Source: Paenibacillus swuensis
Lineage (GTDB): Bacteria > Bacillota > Bacilli > Paenibacillales > DY6
Direction: 5' to 3'
NCBI RefSeq assembly: GCF_001644605.1
Contig: NZ_CP011388.1
Coordinates: forward strand, 1,969,001 to 2,033,000
Length of the DNA: 64,000 bases
Positions 27,504-34,917 of this stretch are shown here, one piece after another. Numbering within the stretch: the first letter of the stretch is position 1; each line of letters opens with the position of its first letter. The notes under the pieces are model-generated. The model was not told where the DNA came from, did no database searches, and saw only the letters and a program-made list of their open reading frames with translations. The position numbers and the translations under genes are program-made.

Positions 27504-27860
27504 GAAAAAGAAAGCCCCCAGACGGGAGCTTTCGCGGTAGGTCACTGCTATATTGGTGAACTTGTTCGGTATTTGAGGGTAAAGCAACCGTACAAGCATG
27601 TAATCGAACCCCTGTCCCTATGTTTCATTAGGGATGATCCTTCGGTGTCAGACGGAATGGGTTCATTCCGGTCTGTTCGTTTGTGTAGCATCCTAGATAG
27701 TGGATTGCTGATACAAAGTTTACGCTTCTAAAACAATGAAAGCCCTGCCTCTCTTTCATCCTTGCGACTCCTCGGCCGCGCCAGTGTGAATTAGCCTGCT
27801 TTTCTATTCTGTATGAGCAATCGAAAAACACCTGTACAATTCGTGAGATTGGTTTGTAAA
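27504..27860 (-). ncRNA. Candidate structured RNA of unknown type
   Basis: This interval lies in a 750-base stretch (27307-28060) without a clear gene. Read leftward it contains several stems: CAGACCGGAATG with CATTCCGTCTG (near 27643-27676), CCCTA with TAGGG (near 27618-27638), TGAAAG with CTTTCA (near 27737-27760), and a final GAAAGC/GCTTTC hairpin (27510-27533) followed by TTTTTC, which looks like an intrinsic terminator. It does not match tmRNA, RNase P RNA, 6S RNA, SRP RNA or a riboswitch class I know. A 43-codon ORF with a ribosome site lies inside it, so it may instead be an mRNA. Confidence 0.35.
27628..27759 (-). CDS. Possible small protein, 43 residues
   Basis: ATG 27757-27759 is preceded by GAGGAG eight bases upstream. 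The product begins MKERQGFHCFRSVNFVSAIH and ends NPFRLTPKDHP. No signal peptide or membrane segment is seen and I do not recognise a family. The good ribosome site and self-contained transcript argue for it; the overlap with strong RNA stems argues that the ORF may be incidental. Confidence 0.3.
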   Translation of the reverse strand: MKERQGFHCFRSVNFVSAIHYLGCYTNEQTGMNPFRLTPKDHP

Positions 27861-27875
27861 AGGATTGAAATGAGG

Positions 27876-27922
27876 GGTTATGTTACATTGTGGTTATATA
27901 ATCTTGCTTTGAGGTTATATAA
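27876..27922. repeat. Spaced direct repeats GGTTATATAA
   Basis: GGTTATATAA occurs at 27892-27901 and 27913-27922, 21 bases apart (two helical turns), and a relative GGTTATGTTA at 27876-27885. The arrangement resembles a tandem operator. Flanking sequence is AT-rich and gene-free. Confidence 0.45.
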
Positions 27923-27990
27923 ACTATAGAGGGTGAATATCGACCTACAATGGAGCATTATACAGGATCCCTTATCAAAAAGCAACAAAA

Positions 27991-28023
27991 AGACGTGCAA
28001 CCTTTTTTTCAAGGCACACGTCT
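27991..28023 (-). terminator. Terminator of the NlpC/P60 gene
   Basis: On the minus strand AGACGTGTGCCTT pairs with AAGGTTGCACGTCT around an A-rich loop, followed by TTTTTG. Confidence 0.85.
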
Positions 28024-28060
28024 ACAATAATGAGTGATGAAATCAGAAACAAGATATAAA

Positions 28061-28855
28061 TCAGATTACGCTTTTGGCACCGATATAACGCGAACCCCAG
28101 TAGCTGCTTCCCATGCTGTCCACGTCTACCCCGTTGTTCGAAGCGGAGATGAACTGGTTGTTGCCGATGTATACACCTACATGGTCCACACCGGATTTTC
28201 CGAAGAATACCAGGTCGCCGGGCTCTGGATGCGCTGTGCGTTCTCCGGAGGATTTAAACATTTGAGATGAAGTTCTGGGCAGCGAAACGCCGTTCTTCTC
28301 AAATATGTAGTTAATGAATCCTGAACAATCGAAGCCGGCTGTCGTTGTGCCGCCCCATTTGTAAGGAACGCCCAGATAGCTGCGAGCGGATTTAAGGATC
28401 TTGTCCGATAAACCGCTGTTATCATATGCCGCCTTCACAGGGTGAAGCACAGGCGGATTCGTGGTGCCGTCCGCATTCACTACGGCCAAATTCACTTTCC
28501 CGAACCAATCCACATCGATTCCAAGCTCTTCCGAAACGAACCGAAGCGGTACGAATGTCTTGCCTTTGGCGGACGTTGCAGTTTCGGCCGAACCGAGCAC
28601 GATATTCTTCTCACCGTTGCTTAACAGCACTTGACCGCTTTCCTTCCACTGCACATCAAACCCAAGATTTTCCGATACGGTACGTAAAGGAATTTGCACT
28701 CGGCTTCCGTAAAGGAAAGGCTTCGCATCGCTGTTGAATTTCACGAGATTGTCGTTCACCTGCACATTTACCGCAGCCTGTGATACAACGGGGAGAGCAA
28801 TAGCCGAAGCCAATACTGCACATGACAAAACCATACTTCTGTACATCTTTTTCAA
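28061..28855 (-). CDS. Secreted NlpC/P60 endopeptidase with CuAO-N1 (stalk) domain
   Basis: 264 residues. A signal peptide (residues 1-28, ending SQAA) is followed by a copper-amine-oxidase N1-type domain (about 30-130; IPLRTVSENLGFDVQW and FVPLRFVSEELGIDVDW are its paired repeats) and an NlpC/P60 catalytic domain (about 150-264). The catalytic Cys is in GFDCSGFINYIF and the His in DHVGVYIGNN. It cleaves peptidoglycan stem peptides outside the cell. The start is TTG 28853-28855, eight or nine bases after GGAGG. A c-di-AMP riboswitch precedes it, so expression falls when c-di-AMP is high, a known arrangement for cell-wall hydrolases. Confidence 0.93.
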   Translation of the reverse strand: MKKMYRSMVLSCAVLASAIALPVVSQAAVNVQVNDNLVKFNSDAKPFLYGSRVQIPLRTVSENLGFDVQWKESGQVLLSNGEKNIVLGSAETATSAKGKTFVPLRFVSEELGIDVDWFGKVNLAVVNADGTTNPPVLHPVKAAYDNSGLSDKILKSARSYLGVPYKWGGTTTAGFDCSGFINYIFEKNGVSLPRTSSQMFKSSGERTAHPEPGDLVFFGKSGVDHVGVYIGNNQFISASNNGVDVDSMGSSYWGSRYIGAKSVI

Positions 28856-28872
28856 AAAATGTTCCTCCTATA

Positions 28873-28995
28873 AGCCTCCGAGGTTAGTTGTCGGGTTCGG
28901 GAATAGGTTTCCCTGTGCTCGCAATCATCGGCAAGCCTTCACCCCATAGTAAATCGTCCCCCGTACCGTTACTTTTGCTGTAACGGATTCGGCAT
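28873..28995 (-). promoter_or_regulatory. c-di-AMP riboswitch (ydaO-yuaA type)
   Basis: On the minus strand the leader carries the conserved blocks of the ydaO class: a 5' stem with GCCGAATCCGTTAC, then GGGGGAC, TGGGGTGAA, and the 3' block CCGAACCCGACAACTAACCT with CGGAGGC. The order and spacing fit the class. It lies directly before the ribosome site of the NlpC/P60 gene, a frequent target of this OFF switch. I did not resolve the expression platform. Confidence 0.88.
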
Positions 28996-29003
28996 TTTTT
29001 GTT

Positions 29004-29033
29004 ATGATAGCATACCCCCGCAAAGGGTTACAA
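29004..29033 (-). promoter_or_regulatory. Promoter of the riboswitch-NlpC transcript
   Basis: On the minus strand -35 TTGTAA (29028-29033) and -10 TATCAT (29004-29009) are 18 bases apart and lie immediately upstream of the riboswitch. Confidence 0.6.
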
Positions 29034-29092
29034 CACGGTAACAACTCACTCTGTGACCATTTATTGAACATAGGTTACAGATTTTCCAGTCT

Positions 29093-31540
29093 TTAGTAAT
29101 ACTGCGGTTGAATGCGTGTTTGTACCTCTTTGCTTCCCCGCCGCATCGCCGCGCCGCATAAAGGGCAGGACTTCTCGGACTGGTTCGCGTCATCATACGA
29201 TATAATCTTCGACCACGCCTTGCAGTTTGTGTCCGTACATAACCACGCGAGCGTCATCTCGCGTGAGGTGACCTCGCCTGCCCTTGCTGCGGCAGGCGTC
29301 GGTTTAGGTGAAGGCGCGGCGGGGCTGATCGCGCGCGCCTTCGGCAAGGAGGCCGCGGCTTCGCCGCGCGGCCTCTTGGACTGCGCAGCCGTTGCAGCGG
29401 CTGCGGCGCCCGCCGGGCGGGCGGCAGCGAAGGCGTCGCGGAGGAACCGCGACACTTCGGTCTTCTTGCCGCGATACCACGCCGGCGAGGCGATGTAGAG
29501 CTGCTCTTTCGCGCGCGTGATCGCGACATAGGCGAGGCGCCGCTCCTCTTCGAGGGCGGCCTCGCCGTCGTCCGCGTTCGCGGGCGCGGAACCGGCGGCG
29601 CGTGCGGGAGGTCGCGCCGCTTTCTTGCCGCGGTCCGAGGGGCTCCGCCCCGCCTCAGCCTTCTGCGCTTCAAGGAGCGCTGTGCTGTGCGGCAGAATGC
29701 CCTCGGACGCGCCGATCAGGAACACGACGGGGAACTCCAGCCCTTTGGACCGATGAATGGTCATGAGGGATACAGCGTCAGCGTCGTGTTGCTGATGCAA
29801 CTGCTCGATCTCCTTATGCTTGGCGATCATGCCGTCCACAAACGCGATGAAGTCGGCCGCGGTTTCGAACCGTTTCGCGGAAGCCTCCAGCTCGTCCAAC
29901 GTTTCCTTGATCGTTTCCTTATGCGAGGTTACGGCCTGACGATCCGTCGCTTCCAGAAATTGATCATAAAATTCGGCGCGAATTTTCTTCACCGCGACCG
30001 TAGGCTTGATCGTCGCCAGGCTCTTGATCAGCTTTACCCGCTCCTTGACCTTATCCTTCTGGAAGCTCTTCAGCTCCGGATAAGTGTTCAAATGGATGAG
30101 CGGGTATTTCTTGCGCTGGAGCTTTTCTTGCTGCCAGATATAATCCATGCCTTTGTCTTTGGGGATAAAAAGCGCGTGTACCGCGGCCTCCATCGCATCA
30201 AACTGACGGGGCTCCGCGGCAAGACGCAGATGATCGATGACCGGCTTTACAATCCAGTGCTCGTAAAACGTCTGATCGCCCATAGAATAGGGGATGAACG
30301 GAATATTCTGCAATGCCAATTGCTCAAAAACAGCACGGCTGTTGCTCACCGTTCGATGCAAAATAGCCATATCCTTATAGCTTCGGTTGCCCGCAGTTAC
30401 CTCGGTTTGAATCTGGCGAATAATCTGCTCCGCTTCTTCGTCCGTCGTTGCCGGGGTGAAAAACTGCGGCGTAAAATCGCTGGTATGAACGGCCTTTAGC
30501 GTCTTCACCTTGCGCTTCTGATTGTGACGTATGACCTCGTTGCCCAGACCCACGATACTTGAGGTGGAACGGTAGTTGATATCCAATGTGACGGTGCGAG
30601 CACCCGGGAACGTTTGGCCGAATTCCAGAATGAATTCGCTCCGGGCCCCGTTGAACGTGTAAATCGTCTGATCGTCATCCCCGACGACGAACAGATTGCG
30701 CGACTTTCGCACCAGCATTTGGACCAACTGATACTGCAGGTAATTCGTATCTTGAAACTCATCCACCATCACGTAAGTGAAGCGCTTCTGCAAGCCGGCC
30801 AGCAACTCCGGTTTCTCTTGCAGCATGTCATGAGCTATGACCAGGATGTCGTCGTAATCGATCTTGTTATATTGTTGCTTCCATTGTTCATATCGGGCAA
30901 AAATCTGGTTAATCTCCCGCTCCTCAGGCGTGCGGTCCGGCCACTGGTCGGGTTTAAGACCGTTCATCTTGTGCGCGGACAGTTGCGCCAGCACATCCTC
31001 CGGCTGGTAAGAATCATGCAGTTGGAGGTCGCGCAGGATTTTTTTGACCACAATCTGTTTGTAGCGATCCGCTCCAAGAATGTCTTGGGCGTGTCCTTTG
31101 TGCCGAATCAGCTTTAAGAAAAAAGCATGAAATGTGCTCGCCTGCACACGATTTGCGATGCTTCGGGAAATACCGGGCAGCCTTGCGATGCGTTCTTGCA
31201 TTTCCATGGATGCTTTCTTCGTGAATGTGACCAGAAGAATATTCTCAGGGGCCACTCTGTGCAGAGTCAGCAAATAGCCCGTACGGGCGACGAGCACGGA
31301 GGTTTTGCCGGAACCGGCGCCGGCCAGCGTCAGCAACGGGCCTTGATGATGGCGCACAGCTTCAATCTGAGGCGCGTTAAGGCAGATGCCGCGGTCTTCC
31401 AGCGATCGGAAATAATACGCGTCTTGCGCGGTGTCAGGAACCAGCTCGCGGCTGGTTTCGCCGCCGGCGATGGGCGCATACGGAACATGCTTGATTTCGG
31501 AGCCAAACGGGGTTTTATAATAAACGGGTTCTATCGTCAT
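29093..31540 (-). CDS. UvrD/PcrA-like superfamily 1 DNA helicase with zinc-ribbon tail
   Basis: 815 residues from ATG 31538-31540 (AAGGTGG upstream, somewhat distant). Helicase motifs in order: LAGAGSGKTSVL (I), TFTKKASMEMQERI (Ia), VDEFQDTN (II), VVGDDDQTIYTFNGA (III), LDINYRSTSSIV (IV), TIHRSKGLEFPVVFL (V) and AYVAITRAKEQLYIA (VI). Between motifs V and VI is an inserted basic, Ala/Pro-rich stretch, and after VI a long Ala/Pro linker leads to a Cys4 zinc-ribbon-like end (CTDTNC and CPLC). The linker DNA (about 29290-29660) is far richer in GC than the rest. It unwinds DNA in repair or replication; it is shorter in its 2B region and differs from the housekeeping PcrA, so a paralogue is likely. 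Confidence 0.92.
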   Translation of the reverse strand: MTIEPVYYKTPFGSEIKHVPYAPIAGGETSRELVPDTAQDAYYFRSLEDRGICLNAPQIEAVRHHQGPLLTLAGAGSGKTSVLVARTGYLLTLHRVAPENILLVTFTKKASMEMQERIARLPGISRSIANRVQASTFHAFFLKLIRHKGHAQDILGADRYKQIVVKKILRDLQLHDSYQPEDVLAQLSAHKMNGLKPDQWPDRTPEEREINQIFARYEQWKQQYNKIDYDDILVIAHDMLQEKPELLAGLQKRFTYVMVDEFQDTNYLQYQLVQMLVRKSRNLFVVGDDDQTIYTFNGARSEFILEFGQTFPGARTVTLDINYRSTSSIVGLGNEVIRHNQKRKVKTLKAVHTSDFTPQFFTPATTDEEAEQIIRQIQTEVTAGNRSYKDMAILHRTVSNSRAVFEQLALQNIPFIPYSMGDQTFYEHWIVKPVIDHLRLAAEPRQFDAMEAAVHALFIPKDKGMDYIWQQEKLQRKKYPLIHLNTYPELKSFQKDKVKERVKLIKSLATIKPTVAVKKIRAEFYDQFLEATDRQAVTSHKETIKETLDELEASAKRFETAADFIAFVDGMIAKHKEIEQLHQQHDADAVSLMTIHRSKGLEFPVVFLIGASEGILPHSTALLEAQKAEAGRSPSDRGKKAARPPARAAGSAPANADDGEAALEEERRLAYVAITRAKEQLYIASPAWYRGKKTEVSRFLRDAFAAARPAGAAAAATAAQSKRPRGEAAASLPKARAISPAAPSPKPTPAAARAGEVTSREMTLAWLCTDTNCKAWSKIISYDDANQSEKSCPLCGAAMRRGSKEVQTRIQPQYY

Positions 31541-31617
31541 ATGGATTGGTAACCACCTTCTAAACAACGTGCAATTCATTGTACTGGAAGGCGGCGGAAT
31601 CGGCAACGGGGAACATT

Positions 31618-32082
31618 TTACTCTTCCGACAACTCATCCACGAACTTACGCCGGAGCTCGGGTGTCCGCCACAGGCAAACATCCTGTCTTCCAAACCAGA
31701 GGTTCCGTCGTTTGGCAATGAAGTCATAGACGGCGTCCCGGATCGGCGCAGGCACCGCCAACAGCACGGACAGCAACGGCCACCCCTTGCCCAAATGGCG
31801 CACAACCCGAAGTGCCGCGGAGGATTTAATGTAGTAACGACCTTCCCGAATATACACAAAGGTGTCCATGCGTCCCGGACTCCCTCCAACCTGTTTCAAC
31901 ATGCTGCGTCCAACCTCGGACTGTAGAGCCGCGAAACGAAACCGGTCTCCAAGGTCCCGGGACACCACAAATTTGGTCATTCCCGCGCACAAGATACATT
32001 CCCCGTCAATGAGGAGCAGGTGTTTAGGAGTGGAGCGGTTTGTCTTGCCTTCATTAATAGGTTGATGCTGTGAAATTGTCAT
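31618..32082 (-). CDS. DCC-family thiol-disulfide oxidoreductase (DUF393)
   Basis: 154 residues with the DxxCxxC motif that names the family: LLLIDGECILC near residue 25, then RFRFAALQSEVGR and the later DTFVYIREGRYYIKSSAAL, VPAPIRDAVYDFIAKRR. DCC proteins are small thioredoxin-like proteins thought to act in disulfide exchange; many are uncharacterised. ATG 32080-32082 has GAGGGG upstream. It lies between the helicase and the two-component genes on the same strand with modest gaps. Confidence 0.9.
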   Translation of the reverse strand: MTISQHQPINEGKTNRSTPKHLLLIDGECILCAGMTKFVVSRDLGDRFRFAALQSEVGRSMLKQVGGSPGRMDTFVYIREGRYYIKSSAALRVVRHLGKGWPLLSVLLAVPAPIRDAVYDFIAKRRNLWFGRQDVCLWRTPELRRKFVDELSEE

Positions 32083-32160
32083 AACGCACCCCTCTCTATC
32101 CCTCTAAAGTGTATCGCCTTGGATTCATTGTGCTAAGTACCAACTTTTATAGAACCTAAG

Positions 32161-32781
32161 TCACAAGCCTTTCCGCCGAACCTTTTCCACCGCTTCTTTC
32201 CCGCTCCGTACGCCAAGCTTTTTCAGTAATTTATTAATTTGATTTTTTAAAGTGCTTTCGGTTTTGAACAATTTGCGTTCCATCTGCGGCTTCGTGTATC
32301 CCTGTTCCAACAGATCATACACTTCCCTTTCCGCGGGGGTCAGGGCTTGCAGTTGCTCTTCTTTTTTCAGTCGCGAAAATTCCTTCAGCAAAGCTTCCAT
32401 AGGCGTACCGTGCAGCACAGCCGTTCGGATGGCATGGGGAAGGTGTTTATAGTTTGTTTTTGACACATAATCCACCGCCCCCGCCGTAAAAGCCTTCGTG
32501 ATGACCGATTCATCTTCCAGCGAGGTTAACATGATCATTTTGAGCGGACGAATGTCCAGCATCTCCGCCGCCACATGAATGCCGTCAGGCAAATTCCCTG
32601 TCAGGTTAATGTCCATCAGCACGACATCCAGCTTGTCCGCGGCGTGGAACAACGTGAGCGCTTCATCTCGGTCCGATGCGATCCCGACAATTTCCAGATC
32701 GGGTTCCCGATTCAGAAACATTGCCATAGCCCGCGACCAGTCCGGATCATCCTCCACCAATAGTATACGGATCGTGTTCAT
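32161..32781 (-). CDS. Response regulator, LuxR-type output
   Basis: 206 residues. The receiver domain (1-120) has the acidic pair in LLVEDDPDW, the phospho-acceptor Asp in VVLMDINLTG and Lys in YVSKTNY. The C-terminal domain (about 145-206) is a LuxR-like helix-turn-helix: LTPAEREVYDLLEQGYTKPQ. It overlaps its histidine kinase gene by four bases (32778-32781), so the pair is translationally coupled. Targets are unknown; no autoregulatory operator was identified. Confidence 0.93.
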   Translation of the reverse strand: MNTIRILLVEDDPDWSRAMAMFLNREPDLEIVGIASDRDEALTLFHAADKLDVVLMDINLTGNLPDGIHVAAEMLDIRPLKMIMLTSLEDESVITKAFTAGAVDYVSKTNYKHLPHAIRTAVLHGTPMEALLKEFSRLKKEEQLQALTPAEREVYDLLEQGYTKPQMERKLFKTESTLKNQINKLLKKLGVRSGKEAVEKVRRKGL

Positions 32782-34163
32782 GGTCGAACCTCCTCTGCGT
32801 TAAGAATACGCGTTACTTTACGACGGGGAAAAACAAACGACACCCGCGTGCCCTCCCCTTCCCGGCTGTGAAATTGCAACGATCCGCCGGTCTGTTTCAT
32901 GACATAATACGTATAAGTAAGACCCAGTCCGAAGTTCCCCCTGCGGCTTTTGGTCGTATAGAAAGGTTCCATGACTTGTTTCCGCGTCTCCTCACTCATC
33001 CCTGAGCCTGTATCCCGAACTGTCAGGATCACGTCTTTACGAGCCGTAGCGTCCATGCTCAGTTCAAGACTTCCTCCGTCCGGCATGGCTTCGACCGCAT
33101 TCCGAATCACGTTGCCTAGCGCTTCCTTGATGTGGACCTTGTCGCAAATGACGACGGGACGAATGACCGCATGAAACACGACATGAATCTCCATCTGATC
33201 CAAGAGAGGCTCCTGCTCCGTAATATTCTCTGTAACCAACTCCAGCAAGGCGACAGGCTCTTCCTGCAGGATTAACGTCCGCATCTGAGCGTGAATTTTA
33301 GTGACCATAGCCTGCATATGTTCCGAGGCATTTTTAATAATTTGGAGCTGCGCGTGTACTGCGGGGTCCGTGTCTTCTTTGTCTAACACAGCTTGGATGT
33401 TGTCGGTGCTGAGCGAGATTTTGCCAATTTCATTCTTGATTGTGTGGTTGAGGATGGCCGTTCCCGAGCTAATCGCTTTCATCGTACTTTCCAGAGTATC
33501 CTGTTCCAAACGCAACCGCACTCCCAGCGCCCCTGTCACAAAAGCAAAACCAAGTCCCGCTCCGAGTGAATAAATAATAAATCCGGCCACATAATTGAAA
33601 AAAGGGAACTCAGGGTCTACGACTCTCGCCACATTAATAAACAGCACTACAGCTATTAAAGTCGGCACCATCAACAGCACCGTGATAAACCGCTTTCGCT
33701 TGACGTTCGGGTTGGGTTCCCGTATATAGGCTCGAATCAATAGTACACATGTCGCGATATAATAGGGTCCAGCCCAGAGGAGTAAGCTTAACTCGTGCAA
33801 TTGGATACGCGGGGTAGATGGCGTGAGAATGACCGTTAACACAACCGGTAGCAAAAGGACAAGCCGCAGTCCGCGGGTACCGCGATTCATTACTGCATAT
33901 TCGGTGAAGAAGCGACCACTTGCCTGATGATCTTGTGTATATGCCAAAGCAAACAGAAGCGCGCCATAAGGGGTCAGCGTCTGGTTGATGATCGTAATTC
34001 CGTTAAACAACCAATACCCCGGGAGGGTATTAGCCCATTCGGTAAGTCCGCCCACAGCGGCGCATAACAGGAAGAAGGCTAACGAGCGGTTCACGGCGTG
34101 TTTGGGCTGGCTAAGCAACACAATACATGCCGTCACAGCTAGCGCCGCAAAATAATAGATCAT
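32778..34163 (-). CDS. Membrane sensor histidine kinase
   Basis: 461 residues. The first 220 residues hold seven or so membrane helices with short loops, so signal sensing is in or near the membrane. The cytoplasmic part has an unusual dimerisation/phospho-acceptor motif NHTIKNEIGKI (His near residue 240) and a standard HATPase_c domain: N box NVIRNAVEAM, G1 VRDTGSGM, G2 NFGLGL and the final GEGTRVSFVFP. The histidine is followed by Thr rather than Glu, unlike HisKA, but fits kinases whose partner is a LuxR-type regulator. Start ATG has GGGGGAGG ten bases upstream. First gene of a two-gene operon with the response regulator. Confidence 0.92.
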   Translation of the reverse strand: MIYYFAALAVTACIVLLSQPKHAVNRSLAFFLLCAAVGGLTEWANTLPGYWLFNGITIINQTLTPYGALLFALAYTQDHQASGRFFTEYAVMNRGTRGLRLVLLLPVVLTVILTPSTPRIQLHELSLLLWAGPYYIATCVLLIRAYIREPNPNVKRKRFITVLLMVPTLIAVVLFINVARVVDPEFPFFNYVAGFIIYSLGAGLGFAFVTGALGVRLRLEQDTLESTMKAISSGTAILNHTIKNEIGKISLSTDNIQAVLDKEDTDPAVHAQLQIIKNASEHMQAMVTKIHAQMRTLILQEEPVALLELVTENITEQEPLLDQMEIHVVFHAVIRPVVICDKVHIKEALGNVIRNAVEAMPDGGSLELSMDATARKDVILTVRDTGSGMSEETRKQVMEPFYTTKSRRGNFGLGLTYTYYVMKQTGGSLQFHSREGEGTRVSFVFPRRKVTRILNAEEVRP

Positions 34164-34299
34164 GAGTGTTGAGCCTCCCCCTCAGATAGAATGGATAGGT
34201 GTAGGTTTTGTATCGATTATGCACCTTACCTATGATTAAGCACAACCCCACAGGGTAAATATAAACGTAGCTTTGAAGTAATGGAAGGATGGGATTTTC

Positions 34300-34704
34300 T
34301 TGGATCAAAGCAATTTAGAACAACGCATTAAGCAAGCGATGGAGCGTCATCCAATCTGCTCCTTTGGCACCGTGGAGGGTAACCGGCCGAAAGTTCGTTA
34401 TATGAAGTTGTATAATGACGGGCTGACCGTCTATTTAGCTACTGACCGGAAGACACATAAGGTAGACGAGTTGAAGAGCAACCCGAATGTTCACCTACTG
34501 TTCGGCCAGGAGAAGGAAGTGGTCGCGATCGAAGGAACAGGCAAGGTCAACGATGATGAAACTGTGCGCAAAAAGCTTTGGAATCGCGAATTCGAGCACT
34601 GGTTCAGCGGACCGGATGACCCGGACTACGTTGTGCTTGTAATTGAACCCTCCCGCATTGAATTCTCGGACAGGGACATGAACCTGGAAGTTTGGGAAGC
34701 TTAG
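34300..34704 (+). CDS. Pyridoxamine 5'-phosphate oxidase-like (general stress) protein
   Basis: 134 residues, a split-barrel flavin-binding fold. Typical features are ERHPICSFGTVEGNRPKVRYM at the start, YLATDRKTHKVDELKSNP and the closing IEPSRIEFSD. Relatives are called pyridoxamine 5'-phosphate oxidase family or general stress protein 26; they bind FMN or F420, and their reactions are mostly unknown. Start TTG 34300 follows GGAAGGATGGG. It is divergent from the histidine kinase gene and is followed by a terminator. Confidence 0.87.
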   Translation: MDQSNLEQRIKQAMERHPICSFGTVEGNRPKVRYMKLYNDGLTVYLATDRKTHKVDELKSNPNVHLLFGQEKEVVAIEGTGKVNDDETVRKKLWNREFEHWFSGPDDPDYVVLVIEPSRIEFSDRDMNLEVWEA

Positions 34705-34724
34705 ATTTAACATCAGCTGCAAAG

Positions 34725-34753
34725 AGGTAAAGCATTCGGTGCTTTGCCTTTTT
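34725..34753 (+). terminator. Terminator
   Basis: AGGTAAAGCA pairs with TGCTTTGCCT around TTCGG, followed by TTTTTG. Confidence 0.85.
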
Positions 34754-34917
34754 GTTTTTGACAGCTTAAAAATTTAGTCCGAATTCACCTTGAACTAGTT
34801 ACAGTCCCTACGGAAATAGAACACAAGGCATATTCCAGGCCAAAAAGTTGGTGGTATAATAGTCCATAACGATTTACCTGTGGAACATAAGACTTGCCAA
34901 AGTTAGGATGAAGCCCT

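Noticed and set aside
27504-27860. tmRNA, RNase P RNA or 6S RNA
   Set aside because: The conserved 5' and 3' ends of tmRNA, the P4 and GCACGG-type blocks of RNase P and the 6S bubble were not found.
29687-30499. 270-codon ORF opposite the helicase
   Set aside because: The minus strand carries helicase motifs throughout. The plus frame has none and is a shadow.
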